DNA of 64,000 nt from Planktophila grossartii (GCA_965234365.1 OZ248345.1:930001-994000); one strand, 5' to 3'; numbered from the stretch's first letter, positions 18,351-28,363 are shown. Numbers and translations are program-made. Notes: a model not told the origin generated them from the letters alone.

Positions 18351-19130
18351 TTACTCGAAGTAGAGCGAGTATCCAAGTCGCATAATGAGCAGAGCTGTCA
18401 CGATGAGATAGAAGATGCGGACGAACCCTGAACCCTTCTTGAGCGCCATATGTGAACCTGTATATCCCCCAGCAAGATTTGCAACACCGAGAACCAAACC
18501 GAGCTTCCACATAACGCCGATAGTGATCCCCACAACGATGATGGATGCCAAGTTTGTAGTTGCATTGACAACCTTGGCAATTGCAGATGCTCCGACAAAG
18601 GCAAAGCCCATGATTGCTACGAGGGCAATCATCAACATTGTTCCCGTTCCGGGCCCGATAAGGCCGTCATAAAAGCCAATAATGAAAGCTGCAATGCCAC
18701 CAATAATCTTTAGCTTTCGTGGCTCGTACTTCTCAATGTGGTTCTTGCCGAGTTCAGGTTTGACTAAGGTGTAAATGAAAATCGCAATCATGATGAAGAA
18801 AATTGAACTTTTGTAGCTCTCAGAAGAGATTTGCGATGCTAAGTGCGCACCAATCGCAGCTCCAATGAAAGCTGGAATTACCATGGCAACAAGTAACTTG
18901 GGGTCAGTCTTGATCGATTTACGATATTTAATCGCCGCTGTGGTCGTTCCAAAGAATGCTGCAGTTTTGGAAGTTGCTACGACTTCAACTGGATTGCGGT
19001 CAGGAAATGAGAGCAACATCGCCGGGGTCTGGATTAGCCCTCCCCCGCCTGCAATTGCATCGACAAAGCCAGCGGTAAACATAGCTAGACCAAGGAGTGC
19101 GAGATTAATCGCAGAGAGATTTTCGAGCAT
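18351..19130 (-). CDS. TSUP (TauE/SafE) family membrane permease
   Basis: A 259-residue protein with about seven or eight membrane helices. The N-terminal family motif GFVDAIAGGGGLIQTPAML is visible, as is its C-half counterpart GFYDGLIGPGTGTMLMIAL. Members move sulfite, sulfoacetate, taurine-derived or related anions, but the substrate cannot be read from sequence. It starts on the proS stop (TAATG), so it is coupled to proS, with which it has no obvious functional link. Confidence 0.88.
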   Translation of the reverse strand: MLENLSAINLALLGLAMFTAGFVDAIAGGGGLIQTPAMLLSFPDRNPVEVVATSKTAAFFGTTTAAIKYRKSIKTDPKLLVAMVIPAFIGAAIGAHLASQISSESYKSSIFFIMIAIFIYTLVKPELGKNHIEKYEPRKLKIIGGIAAFIIGFYDGLIGPGTGTMLMIALVAIMGFAFVGASAIAKVVNATTNLASIIVVGITIGVMWKLGLVLGVANLAGGYTGSHMALKKGSGFVRIFYLIVTALLIMRLGYSLYFE

Positions 19131-20863
19131 TAGCTCAGAGTCGGTAGCAGCGCTGCAATCGAATCGACAGCTGAAGCAACTGCAACTTCTGACTTTTCAC
19201 CGCTCTTGCGGACTCGAACTTCAACGTTTCCTTGCTCGAGAGCCTTACCGACAACCACGATGACAGGAATACCGATGAGCTCGGCATCCTTGAACTTAAC
19301 TCCAGGGCTAGTTCCGCGGCGATCATCAATCATGACGCTGATTCCGCGTGATTCGAGATCTGCAGAAATCTTCTCGGCTGTTTCAAAGACAACATCGTCC
19401 TTGCCGGTAGCAACAACGTGAACCTTTGCAGGAGCGACCTCGACTGGCCATGAGAGACCAATTTCGTCGTAGCTCTGCTCGGCGATTGCTGCGACGGCGC
19501 GAGAAACACCGATTCCATACGAGCCCATAGTGACTACTTGGGACTTGCCGTTCTGATCGAGAACTGTGAGACCAAGTGCATCTGCATACTTGCGACCAAG
19601 TTGGAAGATATGGCCAATTTCGATAGCGCGATCAATGATCACTGGCGTTGCGCACTTTGGACAAGAATCACCTTGCTTGATCTGTGCCGCTTCGATGTAG
19701 TGATCGACTTCGAAATCGCGACCGTTTACAACATTGCGAGCATGCTTATCTTTTGCATTCGCGCCCGTTACCCATGAGGTACCTGGTGCGATACGTGGAT
19801 CTGCATAGACAGTGATGCCGTTCTTCTTTGCATCCTGTGGTCCGATGTAACCTTTAACGAGCCCTGGGAACTTTGCGAAATCTGGTTCTTCAAAGACGCG
19901 AATATCGTTTACGCCAGCGAGGTTTGCTTGAAGGCGCTTGAGATCTACTTCGCGATCGCCCGGAACAAGAACGGAGATGGGAGTCTCATCTGCCATCAAC
20001 ATGACGTTCTTGAGAGTCATTGACCCGTCGTATCCCCCGCCAAACTTTGCATTGAGAAGTTCAACGAGCGTGTCGATTGTTGGAGTATTAGGCGAATCAA
20101 AGACTTCGAGAGCTGCCACGCCCGATGCATCGCTCGGCGCAATCACTGTTGTCATCGCTTCAACGTTTGCTGCATAGCCGCACTTTTCGCAGAGTACGTA
20201 GGTATCTTCACCGGTTTCGCAGGGAGCTAAGAACTCTTCTGAAGCGGATCCTCCCATTGCGCCCGAAACTGCGCTGACGATGTTGTACTTCATGCGAAGA
20301 CGATCGAATGTCTTGATATATGCCGCGCGATGGCGCATATATGACTCGACGAGACCTTCATCGGTGAGATCGAATGAGTATGAATCTTTCATGACAAATT
20401 CGCGACCGCGGATAATTCCTGAACGAGGACGCGCTTCATCGCGGTACTTTGTCTGAATTTGATAGAGAGCAAGTGGCAAATCTTTATACGATGAGTACTC
20501 GCCCTTAACCATCAAGGTGAACATCTCTTCGTGGGTTGGCCCAAGAAGATAATCAGCGCCCTTGCGATCTTGAAGGCGGAAGAGATCTGGGCCGTAATCG
20601 TTCCAACGGCCTGTCGTTTCATATGCATCCTTAGGCAGCAGCGCCGGAAAGTGAACCTCTTGAAAGCCAGCTTTATCCATCTCGTCGCGAACAATGTTCT
20701 CGATATTGCGAAGTGTGATGACGCCAAGTGGAAGCCATGAGTAAACGCCAGCAGCGATACGACGGATATATCCAGCGCGAACTAAGAGGCGATGGCTTGG
20801 AACTTCAGCATCTGCTGGGTCATCGCGCAAAGTGCGTAAGAAAAGAGTGGACATTCGCAACAT
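19130..20863 (-). CDS. proS: Prolyl-tRNA synthetase (bacterial type)
   Basis: Charges tRNA-Pro and edits mischarged alanyl-tRNA. The 577 residues have class II motif 1 (about 40-90), motif 2 YRDEARPRSGIIRGREFVMK, the inserted editing domain (about 215-390), motif 3 (MGSYGIGVSRAV) and the anticodon-binding domain. The start is ATG at 20863, or the second Met three codons later. It is 21 nt after ispG; TAGGGT 7 nt before the ATG may provide an extra leaderless start. Confidence 0.97.
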   Translation of the reverse strand: MLRMSTLFLRTLRDDPADAEVPSHRLLVRAGYIRRIAAGVYSWLPLGVITLRNIENIVRDEMDKAGFQEVHFPALLPKDAYETTGRWNDYGPDLFRLQDRKGADYLLGPTHEEMFTLMVKGEYSSYKDLPLALYQIQTKYRDEARPRSGIIRGREFVMKDSYSFDLTDEGLVESYMRHRAAYIKTFDRLRMKYNIVSAVSGAMGGSASEEFLAPCETGEDTYVLCEKCGYAANVEAMTTVIAPSDASGVAALEVFDSPNTPTIDTLVELLNAKFGGGYDGSMTLKNVMLMADETPISVLVPGDREVDLKRLQANLAGVNDIRVFEEPDFAKFPGLVKGYIGPQDAKKNGITVYADPRIAPGTSWVTGANAKDKHARNVVNGRDFEVDHYIEAAQIKQGDSCPKCATPVIIDRAIEIGHIFQLGRKYADALGLTVLDQNGKSQVVTMGSYGIGVSRAVAAIAEQSYDEIGLSWPVEVAPAKVHVVATGKDDVVFETAEKISADLESRGISVMIDDRRGTSPGVKFKDAELIGIPVIVVVGKALEQGNVEVRVRKSGEKSEVAVASAVDSIAALLPTLS

Positions 20864-20884
20864 AACGCGAACCCTACCTGACTA

Positions 20885-22036
20885 TTACGAAGTTGTGACG
20901 GAAGGTTCTCCTGATGGAACGCCTGCGGCTTCCATCTCTTCAGCAAGACGCATAGCTTCTTCAATAAGAGTTTCAACGATCTGGGCTTCAGGAACAGTCT
21001 TAATGACTTCACCCTTAACGAAGATCTGGCCTTTGCCGTTTCCTGATGCGACACCGAGATCGGCCTCGCGCGCTTCGCCAGGTCCGTTAACAACGCATCC
21101 CATAACTGCAACACGAAGTGGAACTGTCATTCCTTGAAGTCCTGCCTGAACCTTTTCAGCAAGTGTGTAGACATCTACTTGTGCACGACCACATGAGGGG
21201 CATGAGACGATTTCGAGCTTACGTTGACGCAAGTTCAGTGATTCGAGAATTGAGATTCCAACTTTTACTTCTTCAACAGGAGGCGCTGAGAGTGAGACGC
21301 GAATAGTGTCGCCGATACCTTCAGCAAGCAAAATTCCAAATGCTGTTGCGGATTTAATGGTGCCTTGGAAGATAGGGCCAGCTTCAGTCACGCCTAGGTG
21401 CAATGGGTAATCGCACTTTGCCGCAAGGATGCGATATGCATTCACCATCGTCACTGGGTCGTGATGCTTTACTGAAATCTTAATGTTGCTAAAACCATGC
21501 TCTTCAAAGAGTGATGCTTCCCAGAGAGCTGATTCAGCGAGTGCTTCTGGAGTTGCCTTGCCGTACTTCTTAAGAAGACGCGGATCAAGAGAACCAGCGT
21601 TAACACCGATTCGAATTGGAATTCCAGCATCTCCTGCTGCCTTTGCAACTTCTTTCACCTTGTCATCGAATTGCTTGATGTTGCCAGGGTTAACGCGAAC
21701 AGCAGCGCACCCTGCATCGATAGCAGCGAAGATGTATTTAGGCTGGAAGTGAATATCTGCGATTACAGGAATCTGTGACTTCTTAGCGATCTGCGCAAGT
21801 GCATCAGCATCATCTTGTGAAGGAACTGCGACGCGAACGATTTGGCAACCAGATGCTGTGAGTTCGGCAATCTGCTGAAGCGTTGCGTTGACATCTGATG
21901 TGAGCGTTGTGCACATCGATTGAACGCTGACCGGAGAATCTGAACCTACGCCGACTCCGCCAACATTGAGCTGCTTCGTCTTGCGACGTGGGTGCAGCGT
22001 AGGAGGTGGAGCGCTTGGAATTCCGAGATCAACCAT
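20885..22036 (-). CDS. ispG: 4-hydroxy-3-methylbut-2-en-1-yl diphosphate synthase
   Basis: A [4Fe-4S] enzyme for the penultimate step of the MEP isoprenoid pathway, converting MEcPP to HMBPP. The 383 residues contain the N-terminal TIM barrel (PVSVQSMCTTLTSDVNATL, VADIHFQPKYI, VRVNPGNIK) and the cluster ligands CPSCGRAQ and GCVVNGPGEAREAD. It lies with dxr, another MEP enzyme, and rseP, an order conserved in Actinobacteria. Confidence 0.97.
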   Translation of the reverse strand: MVDLGIPSAPPPTLHPRRKTKQLNVGGVGVGSDSPVSVQSMCTTLTSDVNATLQQIAELTASGCQIVRVAVPSQDDADALAQIAKKSQIPVIADIHFQPKYIFAAIDAGCAAVRVNPGNIKQFDDKVKEVAKAAGDAGIPIRIGVNAGSLDPRLLKKYGKATPEALAESALWEASLFEEHGFSNIKISVKHHDPVTMVNAYRILAAKCDYPLHLGVTEAGPIFQGTIKSATAFGILLAEGIGDTIRVSLSAPPVEEVKVGISILESLNLRQRKLEIVSCPSCGRAQVDVYTLAEKVQAGLQGMTVPLRVAVMGCVVNGPGEAREADLGVASGNGKGQIFVKGEVIKTVPEAQIVETLIEEAMRLAEEMEAAGVPSGEPSVTTS

Positions 22037-22057
22037 GAGCCGTATTCTGCCTTATCT

Positions 22058-23197
22058 CTACAAATTGAGCGAGACGGGATTAAAGATGTCGGCAATCAGC
22101 AGAATTGCTGTGAGAACGGCGAGTACCGCAAAGACTGTCATTGTGATTGGTGTTAGGACATTCACATCAATTCCAGCTGGTCGAGGCTTTCCGCGAAGGC
22201 GAGCAAAGAAGGCGCGGATTTCATCGGCGATTGCAACTGCCATATGACCACCATCGAGTGGAAGAAGTGGGAGGAGATTAAAGAGCCCCACAAAGATATT
22301 GAGGCTTGCAACGAGAAGTAGGAATGTTCCGAAACGTTCGGTGTTATTGAGCTTATTACTGCTCACTGCATCACCAGAAACGCGGGCAGCGCCCACTACT
22401 CCGACCAGACCATTGGGGTCGCGCTTTTCATCGCCAAATGTTTGGCGAATCAGTTGTGGCACCTTCGTTGGAAGTGCAATCAAAGATTTAATGGATTCGC
22501 GGGTAAGAACCGCAGTAGCGCGACCAGATTCAGAGATGGAAGTGAAGAAAGTTTCGCGTTGGGTGCCAATCTTTGTCACCACACCGAGCACATAGCGCTT
22601 TTCTGCTTCGAGATATGTAGGCGCTGCAGTAATTGAAATCTCTGCGCCATCGCGAAGAACAGTAAAGGTGAGTTCTTTTCCTTGTGATGCAGCGATTGCA
22701 CGTGAATCTTGATACCAGTTGGTGACTTTCTTGCCATCGATAGCGATGATCTTGTCGCCTACTTGGATTCCTGCCGCAGCTGCCGCAGAATTTGGCCAGA
22801 CCTTTGTGACATCAGAGAGGAGAGTATTAACGCCTACTCCGAAGAAGATTGAGAAGATAAGTAAGAAGCCGATCACGAAGTGGGCAAAGGAACCTGCACC
22901 CAAGACAATAAGTTTGCGCGTTGTCGTTGCTCCAAAGAATGCACGAGATTCTTCGCCAGCAGGCATTTCATCGCGTGGGGTCATACCCTCAATGCGGCAG
23001 TAACCGCCGGCTGGAATTGCTTTGATTCCGAATTCAGTTTCTCCGCGAGTAAATGACCAGATGCGCTTTCCGAAGCCAAGGAAGAATTCGGTGACCTTCA
23101 TATCGAAGCGCTTTGCTGTGATGTAGTGGCCGAATTCGTGGACCATGACCGAGAGAAGAAGTGCGATAGCAAATGCCAAAATTCCTAGAAGTTTCAT
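22058..23197 (-). CDS. rseP: Site-2 intramembrane zinc metalloprotease (RseP/Rip1 type)
   Basis: Cleaves membrane-embedded substrates such as anti-sigma factors. Of 379 residues, the first helix holds the zinc motif HEFGHY (about 20-25). A single PDZ domain (about 140-210, GIQVGDKIIAIDGKKV) follows, then the LLPLLPLDGGHM motif that supplies the third zinc ligand, and a C-terminal helix. It overlaps dxr by 4 nt (ATGA). The mycobacterial homologue is Rip1; the local substrate is unknown. Confidence 0.93.
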   Translation of the reverse strand: MKLLGILAFAIALLLSVMVHEFGHYITAKRFDMKVTEFFLGFGKRIWSFTRGETEFGIKAIPAGGYCRIEGMTPRDEMPAGEESRAFFGATTTRKLIVLGAGSFAHFVIGFLLIFSIFFGVGVNTLLSDVTKVWPNSAAAAAGIQVGDKIIAIDGKKVTNWYQDSRAIAASQGKELTFTVLRDGAEISITAAPTYLEAEKRYVLGVVTKIGTQRETFFTSISESGRATAVLTRESIKSLIALPTKVPQLIRQTFGDEKRDPNGLVGVVGAARVSGDAVSSNKLNNTERFGTFLLLVASLNIFVGLFNLLPLLPLDGGHMAVAIADEIRAFFARLRGKPRPAGIDVNVLTPITMTVFAVLAVLTAILLIADIFNPVSLNL

Positions 23198-24342
23198 GCG
23201 CCGACCTTCTTTACTAATTCATGAGCAGTTCGGCGCGCATCTTCCTCGATTGCGCTGACATCAGAGAGATCGCGAAGTTTAGAGGCAGCCGAGCTGCGAA
23301 GAGCGTCGACGGATGCGCTGACAACGGAGACGATGTCGGTGAACTTAATCAAGCCATCAACAAAGGCTTGCACAGCAACTTCATTGGAGGCGTTGAAGAT
23401 TGCTGGTGCTCCCCCGCCAATTGCGCCACATTCGCGTGCAAGTGCAACAGATGGGAATCGATCTGTATCAATCGGTGCAAAGTTCCAGGTGTGTGATTGC
23501 GTCCAATCGATGGGTGCAGTGGCAGCTGGAACACGATGTGGATAGTGAAGAGCTAATGAGATTGGCCCCTTCATATTGGGAGGTGAACCTTGGGCAATGG
23601 TTGAACCATCGACAAATTCGACCATCGAGTGAACGACAGATTGCGGATGAATTACCGCTTCAATCTGTGAATATGAAACACCGAAGAGATAATGCGCTTC
23701 GATGATCTCGAGTCCCTTATTCATCAACGTTGCAGAGTTAATTGTGACGACTGGTCCCATAACCCACGTCGGGTGAGCAAGTGCTTCTTGCACGGTGACA
23801 CCAGATAAATCTGTGCGATCTCTAAATGGCCCGCCACTTGCAGTGAGGATCAGCTTCGAAATTTCAGATTTCTTCTCGCCGATCAACGCTTGCCAGATAG
23901 CTGAGTGCTCGGAGTCGACTGGAAGGAGCTGATCTTCCTTTGCGCGCGATAGAACTAAATCTCCACCAGCGACGAGAGATTCCTTATTCGCAAGCGCAAC
24001 ACGATTATCGGCATCGAGCGCTGCAAGTGTGGGTGCTAGTCCAATCGATCCTGTAATTCCATTGAGGACAACATCGCAGGAAATTGCAGCAACTTCGGTA
24101 GATGCATGAGGGCCATCGACAACTTCAACGCCAGGAAGTGCTTGGCGAATGAGATCGGCATTTTTAGCTACGCCGACTACTTTGACCTCGAACTTCTTAG
24201 CCTGTGCAATCAATAAATCGGGGTTGGAACCTGCTGCTGAGAGTGCAACAACAGTGAAGAGAGTTGGATTGGCTTCAACAATTTCGAGAGCCTGAACACC
24301 GATGGAGCCGGTGGAACCCAGAATGACGAGTTCGCGCGTCAT
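23194..24342 (-). CDS. dxr: 1-deoxy-D-xylulose 5-phosphate reductoisomerase
   Basis: NADPH-dependent committed step of the MEP pathway. The 382 residues show the nucleotide loop LGSTGSIGVQAL (8-19), metal and substrate motifs DSEHSAIWQAL and LTASGGPFRD, and KGLEIIEAHYLFGV. Its ATG lies inside the potC stop codon (ATGA), so the essential isoprenoid enzyme is translationally coupled to a polyamine permease subunit. Confidence 0.97.
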   Translation of the reverse strand: MTRELVILGSTGSIGVQALEIVEANPTLFTVVALSAAGSNPDLLIAQAKKFEVKVVGVAKNADLIRQALPGVEVVDGPHASTEVAAISCDVVLNGITGSIGLAPTLAALDADNRVALANKESLVAGGDLVLSRAKEDQLLPVDSEHSAIWQALIGEKKSEISKLILTASGGPFRDRTDLSGVTVQEALAHPTWVMGPVVTINSATLMNKGLEIIEAHYLFGVSYSQIEAVIHPQSVVHSMVEFVDGSTIAQGSPPNMKGPISLALHYPHRVPAATAPIDWTQSHTWNFAPIDTDRFPSVALARECGAIGGGAPAIFNASNEVAVQAFVDGLIKFTDIVSVVSASVDALRSSAASKLRDLSDVSAIEEDARRTAHELVKKVGA

Positions 24343-25133
24343 GAAACTTTGCGCTTGCGACCTACAAATTGTCCGATGATGACAATGGCAAGAGCTAAGA
24401 AGAACATCGCTGAACCAATGACATTTGCCTGCGCTGGGATGCCACGCGCTGCAGATGTGTAGATAAATTTAGGGAAGGTTGTCATCGTTCCTGAGTTGAA
24501 GTTTGTGATGATGAAGTCATCGAATGACAAGCTAAATGCCAGAAGCGCAGCAGCAGCGATTCCTGGAGCAACCAATGGAAGTGTGACGCGGCGGAAAGTT
24601 TCGCGCTCGTTGGCATAGAGATCCATCGCAGCTTGTTCAAGACGTGGATCAAGGCTTGCAATACGCGCCTTTACAGTGACAACAACAAATGAGATACAGA
24701 AGAGCACGTGTGCGATAACTGTTGGCCAGAATCCTGGGTTGATCTTAAAGACTAGGAAGAGTGAGAGCAGTGATGCTCCGAGAACGATTTCAGGTGTTGC
24801 CATCGGCAAGAAGATTAAAAGGTTAGTTGTAGAGCGACCTTTAAATTTATGGCGACCGAGTGCAAATGCAATCATGGTGCCGAGAATTGTTGAGAAGAGA
24901 GTTGCGAGGAAACCAATCTTGATGGAGTTCCCAAGTGCGCTACAGACTTCAGGTGCACCGCAAGGGTTCTGCCAGTTAGCGAAGGTAAAGCCTTTCCATA
25001 CCAAGTTGCTCTTACCTGAATCGTTAAATGAGAAGGCAAATGTGTATGCAACTGGGATAAAGAGATAGGTAAATGCAACCACTGCATAGATGCGGATGAG
25101 GTTGCGCTGGAACCAGCGAGAGATCTGCTTCAT
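24339..25133 (-). CDS. potC: Spermidine/putrescine ABC transporter permease PotC
   Basis: Second membrane subunit of the polyamine importer. The 264 residues have about six helices. The ABC permease coupling loop is visible as EQAAMDLYANERETFRRVTLPLV (about 165-187), followed by FSLSFDDFIITNF, a PotC-typical segment. It overlaps potB upstream and dxr downstream by ATGA. Assignment to polyamines rests on the whole potDABC set. Confidence 0.9.
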   Translation of the reverse strand: MKQISRWFQRNLIRIYAVVAFTYLFIPVAYTFAFSFNDSGKSNLVWKGFTFANWQNPCGAPEVCSALGNSIKIGFLATLFSTILGTMIAFALGRHKFKGRSTTNLLIFLPMATPEIVLGASLLSLFLVFKINPGFWPTVIAHVLFCISFVVVTVKARIASLDPRLEQAAMDLYANERETFRRVTLPLVAPGIAAAALLAFSLSFDDFIITNFNSGTMTTFPKFIYTSAARGIPAQANVIGSAMFFLALAIVIIGQFVGRKRKVS

Positions 25134-25978
25134 ACAAGCTCCTCGGTTCCGGCCTTGCGAACATAGATAGTGACGAGAACCAAGATAGCCGCCATCAAGG
25201 TGAAGGAAAGCGCTGCTGCGGTTGGGTAATCAACGATCTTGAAGTAGCGCGATTCGATGACGTTTCCGAGCATCTTGGTCTGAGGGCTACCGAGAATTGC
25301 AGCGTTGACGTAATCGCCTGCTGCAGGAATAAAGGTAAGGAGCGTTCCGGCAACAACGCCTGGCATTGAAAGAGGCAGAGTGACTTTGCGGAAGGTGGTG
25401 AATCCATTTGCATAAAGATCTCCCGATGCTTCGAGAGTGCGTGGATCAATGCGGTCTATAGATGCATAGAGCGGAAGAGTCATAAATGGCAGGAAGTTAT
25501 AAGTCATTCCTGCAACCACTGCGAAGGCGCTTGAAGTCAGCGTGGTGCTTTGAGAGATGATGTGAAGGTTGCGAAGAGTTGGGACAACAAATCCTTCTTC
25601 TCCAAGAATCTGCTTCCACGCGATTGTACGGAGCAAGAATGAGGTGAAGAACGGTGCCACAACGAGAACCAACATGAGGTTCTTTAGCTTGCCGCCCTTA
25701 AATGCGATTGCGTAGGCAAGAGGGTAAGCAATTGCGAGAGCTAACACTGTTGCGATAGTTGCATAGAGAAAAGAGCGACCAAATTGCTCTTTATTCTCTA
25801 CAAATGCATCAACGTAATTCTGGAAGCGAAAAGTCTGTTCGTACTGTCCTGTATCTCCCCCACCGACCGCAGTCTGGGTCGATGTTTGTGCGAGGTTAAA
25901 GAGCGGAAGAAGGAAGAAGGTGAAGAGAAATCCCATTCCTGGGATCAATAAGAGATAAGGGGTACTTATCTTCTTCAT
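25130..25978 (-). CDS. potB: Spermidine/putrescine ABC transporter permease PotB
   Basis: First membrane subunit of the polyamine importer, about six helices, with the coupling loop DPRTLEASGDLYANGFTTF. The start is chosen at ATG 25978 (KKISTPYLLLIPGMGF), which gives 282 residues and begins right before the first helix. An in-frame ATG at 26011 would add 11 residues and overlap potA by 23 nt; this is less likely but not excluded. Neither start has a strong Shine-Dalgarno. It is coupled to potC by ATGA. Confidence 0.88.
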   Translation of the reverse strand: MKKISTPYLLLIPGMGFLFTFFLLPLFNLAQTSTQTAVGGGDTGQYEQTFRFQNYVDAFVENKEQFGRSFLYATIATVLALAIAYPLAYAIAFKGGKLKNLMLVLVVAPFFTSFLLRTIAWKQILGEEGFVVPTLRNLHIISQSTTLTSSAFAVVAGMTYNFLPFMTLPLYASIDRIDPRTLEASGDLYANGFTTFRKVTLPLSMPGVVAGTLLTFIPAAGDYVNAAILGSPQTKMLGNVIESRYFKIVDYPTAAALSFTLMAAILVLVTIYVRKAGTEELV

Positions 25979-25988
25979 TATGCAACTG

Positions 25989-27140
25989 TCATTCTTCGTC
26001 GAGATCCTCATCTGGACTTACTTCAGTACCAGCCTCAGCATCTTCGTCGCCGCGAAGGCCAAATGTGAAGATTGGTTCCCAAGAGATGTTAACTGGTTCG
26101 CCGACGCTAAATGGAGCAACTCCATCATCGTTCTGTTCGAAGACCATGAGTTCTTGTCCCCAAGGCATTAAGACTTGGTACTGAGTCGAGACGCCGATGT
26201 AAGAAACGTCCTCAATTTTTCCGCCAGTGAGGATGTTGCCTGATGTCGCTGTTTCTAGACGAGAGATACGGAACTTCTCAGGGCGAATACCTGCATAGAT
26301 TGAGTTATCTACCGCATGTGATCGATCTTTCTGAAGTGAAATCTTCTGGCCAAAGAGGTCGATGATCTGATTTGCGCCATCGTTGCCTGCCACAGTTCCC
26401 TTGATGAGATTTGACTGACCCAAGAAGTTTGCAACAAATGCAGTTTCAGGGTTGTCATAGAGATCAGCAGGTGAACCCATCTGCTCAATCTGTCCCTCAT
26501 TCATCACCGCGATGGTGTCGGCCATTGTCATAGCTTCTTCTTGATCGTGGGTTACGTGAACGAAGGTGATACCGACTTCCTTCTGAATCCACTTGAGTTC
26601 AATCTGCATCTGACGACGTAGCTTGAGATCGAGTGCACCGAGAGGTTCATCGAGAAGTAACAGAGCTGGGCGATTAACAATTGCGCGAGCAAGTGCGATG
26701 CGCTGCTGCTGACCACCTGAGAGCTGTGTTGGCTTACGTTGAGCAAGGTGTGGAAGTTCTACGAGATCGAGCGCCTTATTGACTGCATCATCAACATCTT
26801 TAATTCCGCGACGGCGTAGACCGAATGCAATATTTTCAAAGATGGTCAGGTGCGGGAAGAGCGCGTAGTTCTGAAAGACAGTGTTGATTGGGCGCTGATA
26901 CGGCTTTGTATCCGTAATATCAGTTGCTCCCAAAGAAATAGTTCCCTGAGTTGGTTCTTCAAGACCGGCAATCATTCGAAGCGTTGTTGTCTTGCCACAG
27001 CCCGATGGTCCGAGCAGTGCAAAGAATGAACCTTCAGGAATTACTAGCGATAGATCGTTTACTGCAGTGAAATCACCATATGACTTAGTGATGTGGCTGA
27101 GTTTGAGATCTCCGCGCGCTGCCTTAGCGATATCTGACAC
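25989..27140 (-). CDS. potA: Spermidine/putrescine ABC transporter ATPase PotA
   Basis: ATP-hydrolysing subunit. The 383 residues carry Walker A GPSGCGKTT (44-52), the signature LSGGQQQRIALARA, Walker B LLLLDEP and the H-loop VTHDQEEAM. A C-terminal TOBE domain (from about 290) contains YAGIRPEKFRIS and NISWEP. A strongly acidic tail (last 20 residues rich in D/E) is unusual in its charge density. It begins 1 nt after the potD stop. Confidence 0.93.
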   Translation of the reverse strand: MSDIAKAARGDLKLSHITKSYGDFTAVNDLSLVIPEGSFFALLGPSGCGKTTTLRMIAGLEEPTQGTISLGATDITDTKPYQRPINTVFQNYALFPHLTIFENIAFGLRRRGIKDVDDAVNKALDLVELPHLAQRKPTQLSGGQQQRIALARAIVNRPALLLLDEPLGALDLKLRRQMQIELKWIQKEVGITFVHVTHDQEEAMTMADTIAVMNEGQIEQMGSPADLYDNPETAFVANFLGQSNLIKGTVAGNDGANQIIDLFGQKISLQKDRSHAVDNSIYAGIRPEKFRISRLETATSGNILTGGKIEDVSYIGVSTQYQVLMPWGQELMVFEQNDDGVAPFSVGEPVNISWEPIFTFGLRGDEDAEAGTEVSPDEDLDEE

Positions 27141-28313
27141 TTAGTTGCCGGCTGCCTTCTGGAACGCTTCGGTCCATGAAGTTTCTTCAGCAGGTGTAAG
27201 TGAACGGAAGACTGAAAGGTTTGCCATTGTCTTAGCACTTGGGAAGATGAATTCGCTTGCAGCAAGTGCTGGATCGATCTTCTCCATCTCAGCCTGTGCA
27301 CCCTTTACTGGGCAGACATAGTTAACGTAAGCAGCTACTTCAGCAGCAACAGCTGGCTCGTAGTAGTAGTTGATGAGCTTCTCAGTGTTTGCCTTTGCTT
27401 CAGCTGTAACTGTTGAAGGAATCATCATGTTATCGCCAGAGATTGTTCCGCCTGATTCTGGGATTGCGAAGTCAAACTTGCCTTCGTTCTCTGACTTCAA
27501 GATAAACATATCGCCAGACCAACCAATAACAGCTGTTGCATCGCCTGAAGTGAGGTCTTCTGCGTATTCGTTGCCCTTTACGCCACGGATCCATCCATCG
27601 GCAATCTTCTTCGCGAGGAAGTCGACAGCGTTCATAAATTGATCTTCAGTGACTGTTGAAAGATTGACGCCCTGTGAACGCAAGATAATTCCGACGGTAT
27701 CGCGCATTTCAGAGAGAACAACAATCTTTCCCTTATTTGCTGGAGAGAAGAGATCGTCGAGTGTGCGGATTCCCTTTGGATTCTTCGCAGTGTTCCAACC
27801 GAAACCACCCATGATGCCCTGCCATGTAAGTGAGCTTTCACGCTTTGGGTCGAATGATGGGCTTGCAAGTGTGTCGAGAATGTTTGACTTATTAGGAACA
27901 TTTGCTGCATCAAACTTCTGTGTGTATCCAAGGCGGATCCAACGTGATGCCATCCAGTCTGTTGGGCAGACTAGGTCGTAACCAATATCTTTTCCGAGCT
28001 TGAGCTGTGCCTGAACTTTTCCAAAGAATTCGTCATTGTCGTTGTAATCTTCAAAGTACTTAACGTCGATGCCAGTCTCTTTTGTAAATGATTGAAGAGT
28101 TGGGTAGTTCTTACCTGAGTCATCAACATCGAGATAGAGAGGCCAGTTGCCCCAGCGAACTGAATTCTTTCCGCCGGCAGAATCGCCACCTGATCCACAT
28201 GCAGCGAGCGCACCTGCGCCTGCAACTGCACCTGCGCCGGCAAGAACTGCACGACGTGAAACCTGTGATTGAAGAATTGAACGTGCTTCTTGAGAGAGTG
28301 GTTGCTTAGCCAT
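27141..28313 (-). CDS. potD: Spermidine/putrescine-binding lipoprotein PotD
   Basis: Extracytoplasmic solute-binding protein of the polyamine importer. The 390 residues start with a twin-arginine signal (SRRAVLAGAGA, Arg20-Arg21) leading into a lipobox ending LAAC near residue 39, so it is probably a Tat-exported lipoprotein. The mature part has PotD-like segments (SVRWGNWPLYLDV, DLVCPTDWMASRWI, YAEDLTSGDATAVIGWSGD). AAAGGAG precedes the ATG. It is the first gene of potDABC and has its own promoter candidate upstream. Confidence 0.92.
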   Translation of the reverse strand: MAKQPLSQEARSILQSQVSRRAVLAGAGAVAGAGALAACGSGGDSAGGKNSVRWGNWPLYLDVDDSGKNYPTLQSFTKETGIDVKYFEDYNDNDEFFGKVQAQLKLGKDIGYDLVCPTDWMASRWIRLGYTQKFDAANVPNKSNILDTLASPSFDPKRESSLTWQGIMGGFGWNTAKNPKGIRTLDDLFSPANKGKIVVLSEMRDTVGIILRSQGVNLSTVTEDQFMNAVDFLAKKIADGWIRGVKGNEYAEDLTSGDATAVIGWSGDMFILKSENEGKFDFAIPESGGTISGDNMMIPSTVTAEAKANTEKLINYYYEPAVAAEVAAYVNYVCPVKGAQAEMEKIDPALAASEFIFPSAKTMANLSVFRSLTPAEETSWTEAFQKAAGN

Positions 28314-28363
28314 GACGAAGGCTCCTTTTATGTGCCGGAATAAGGGACGGTTGTGCAGGGCTC

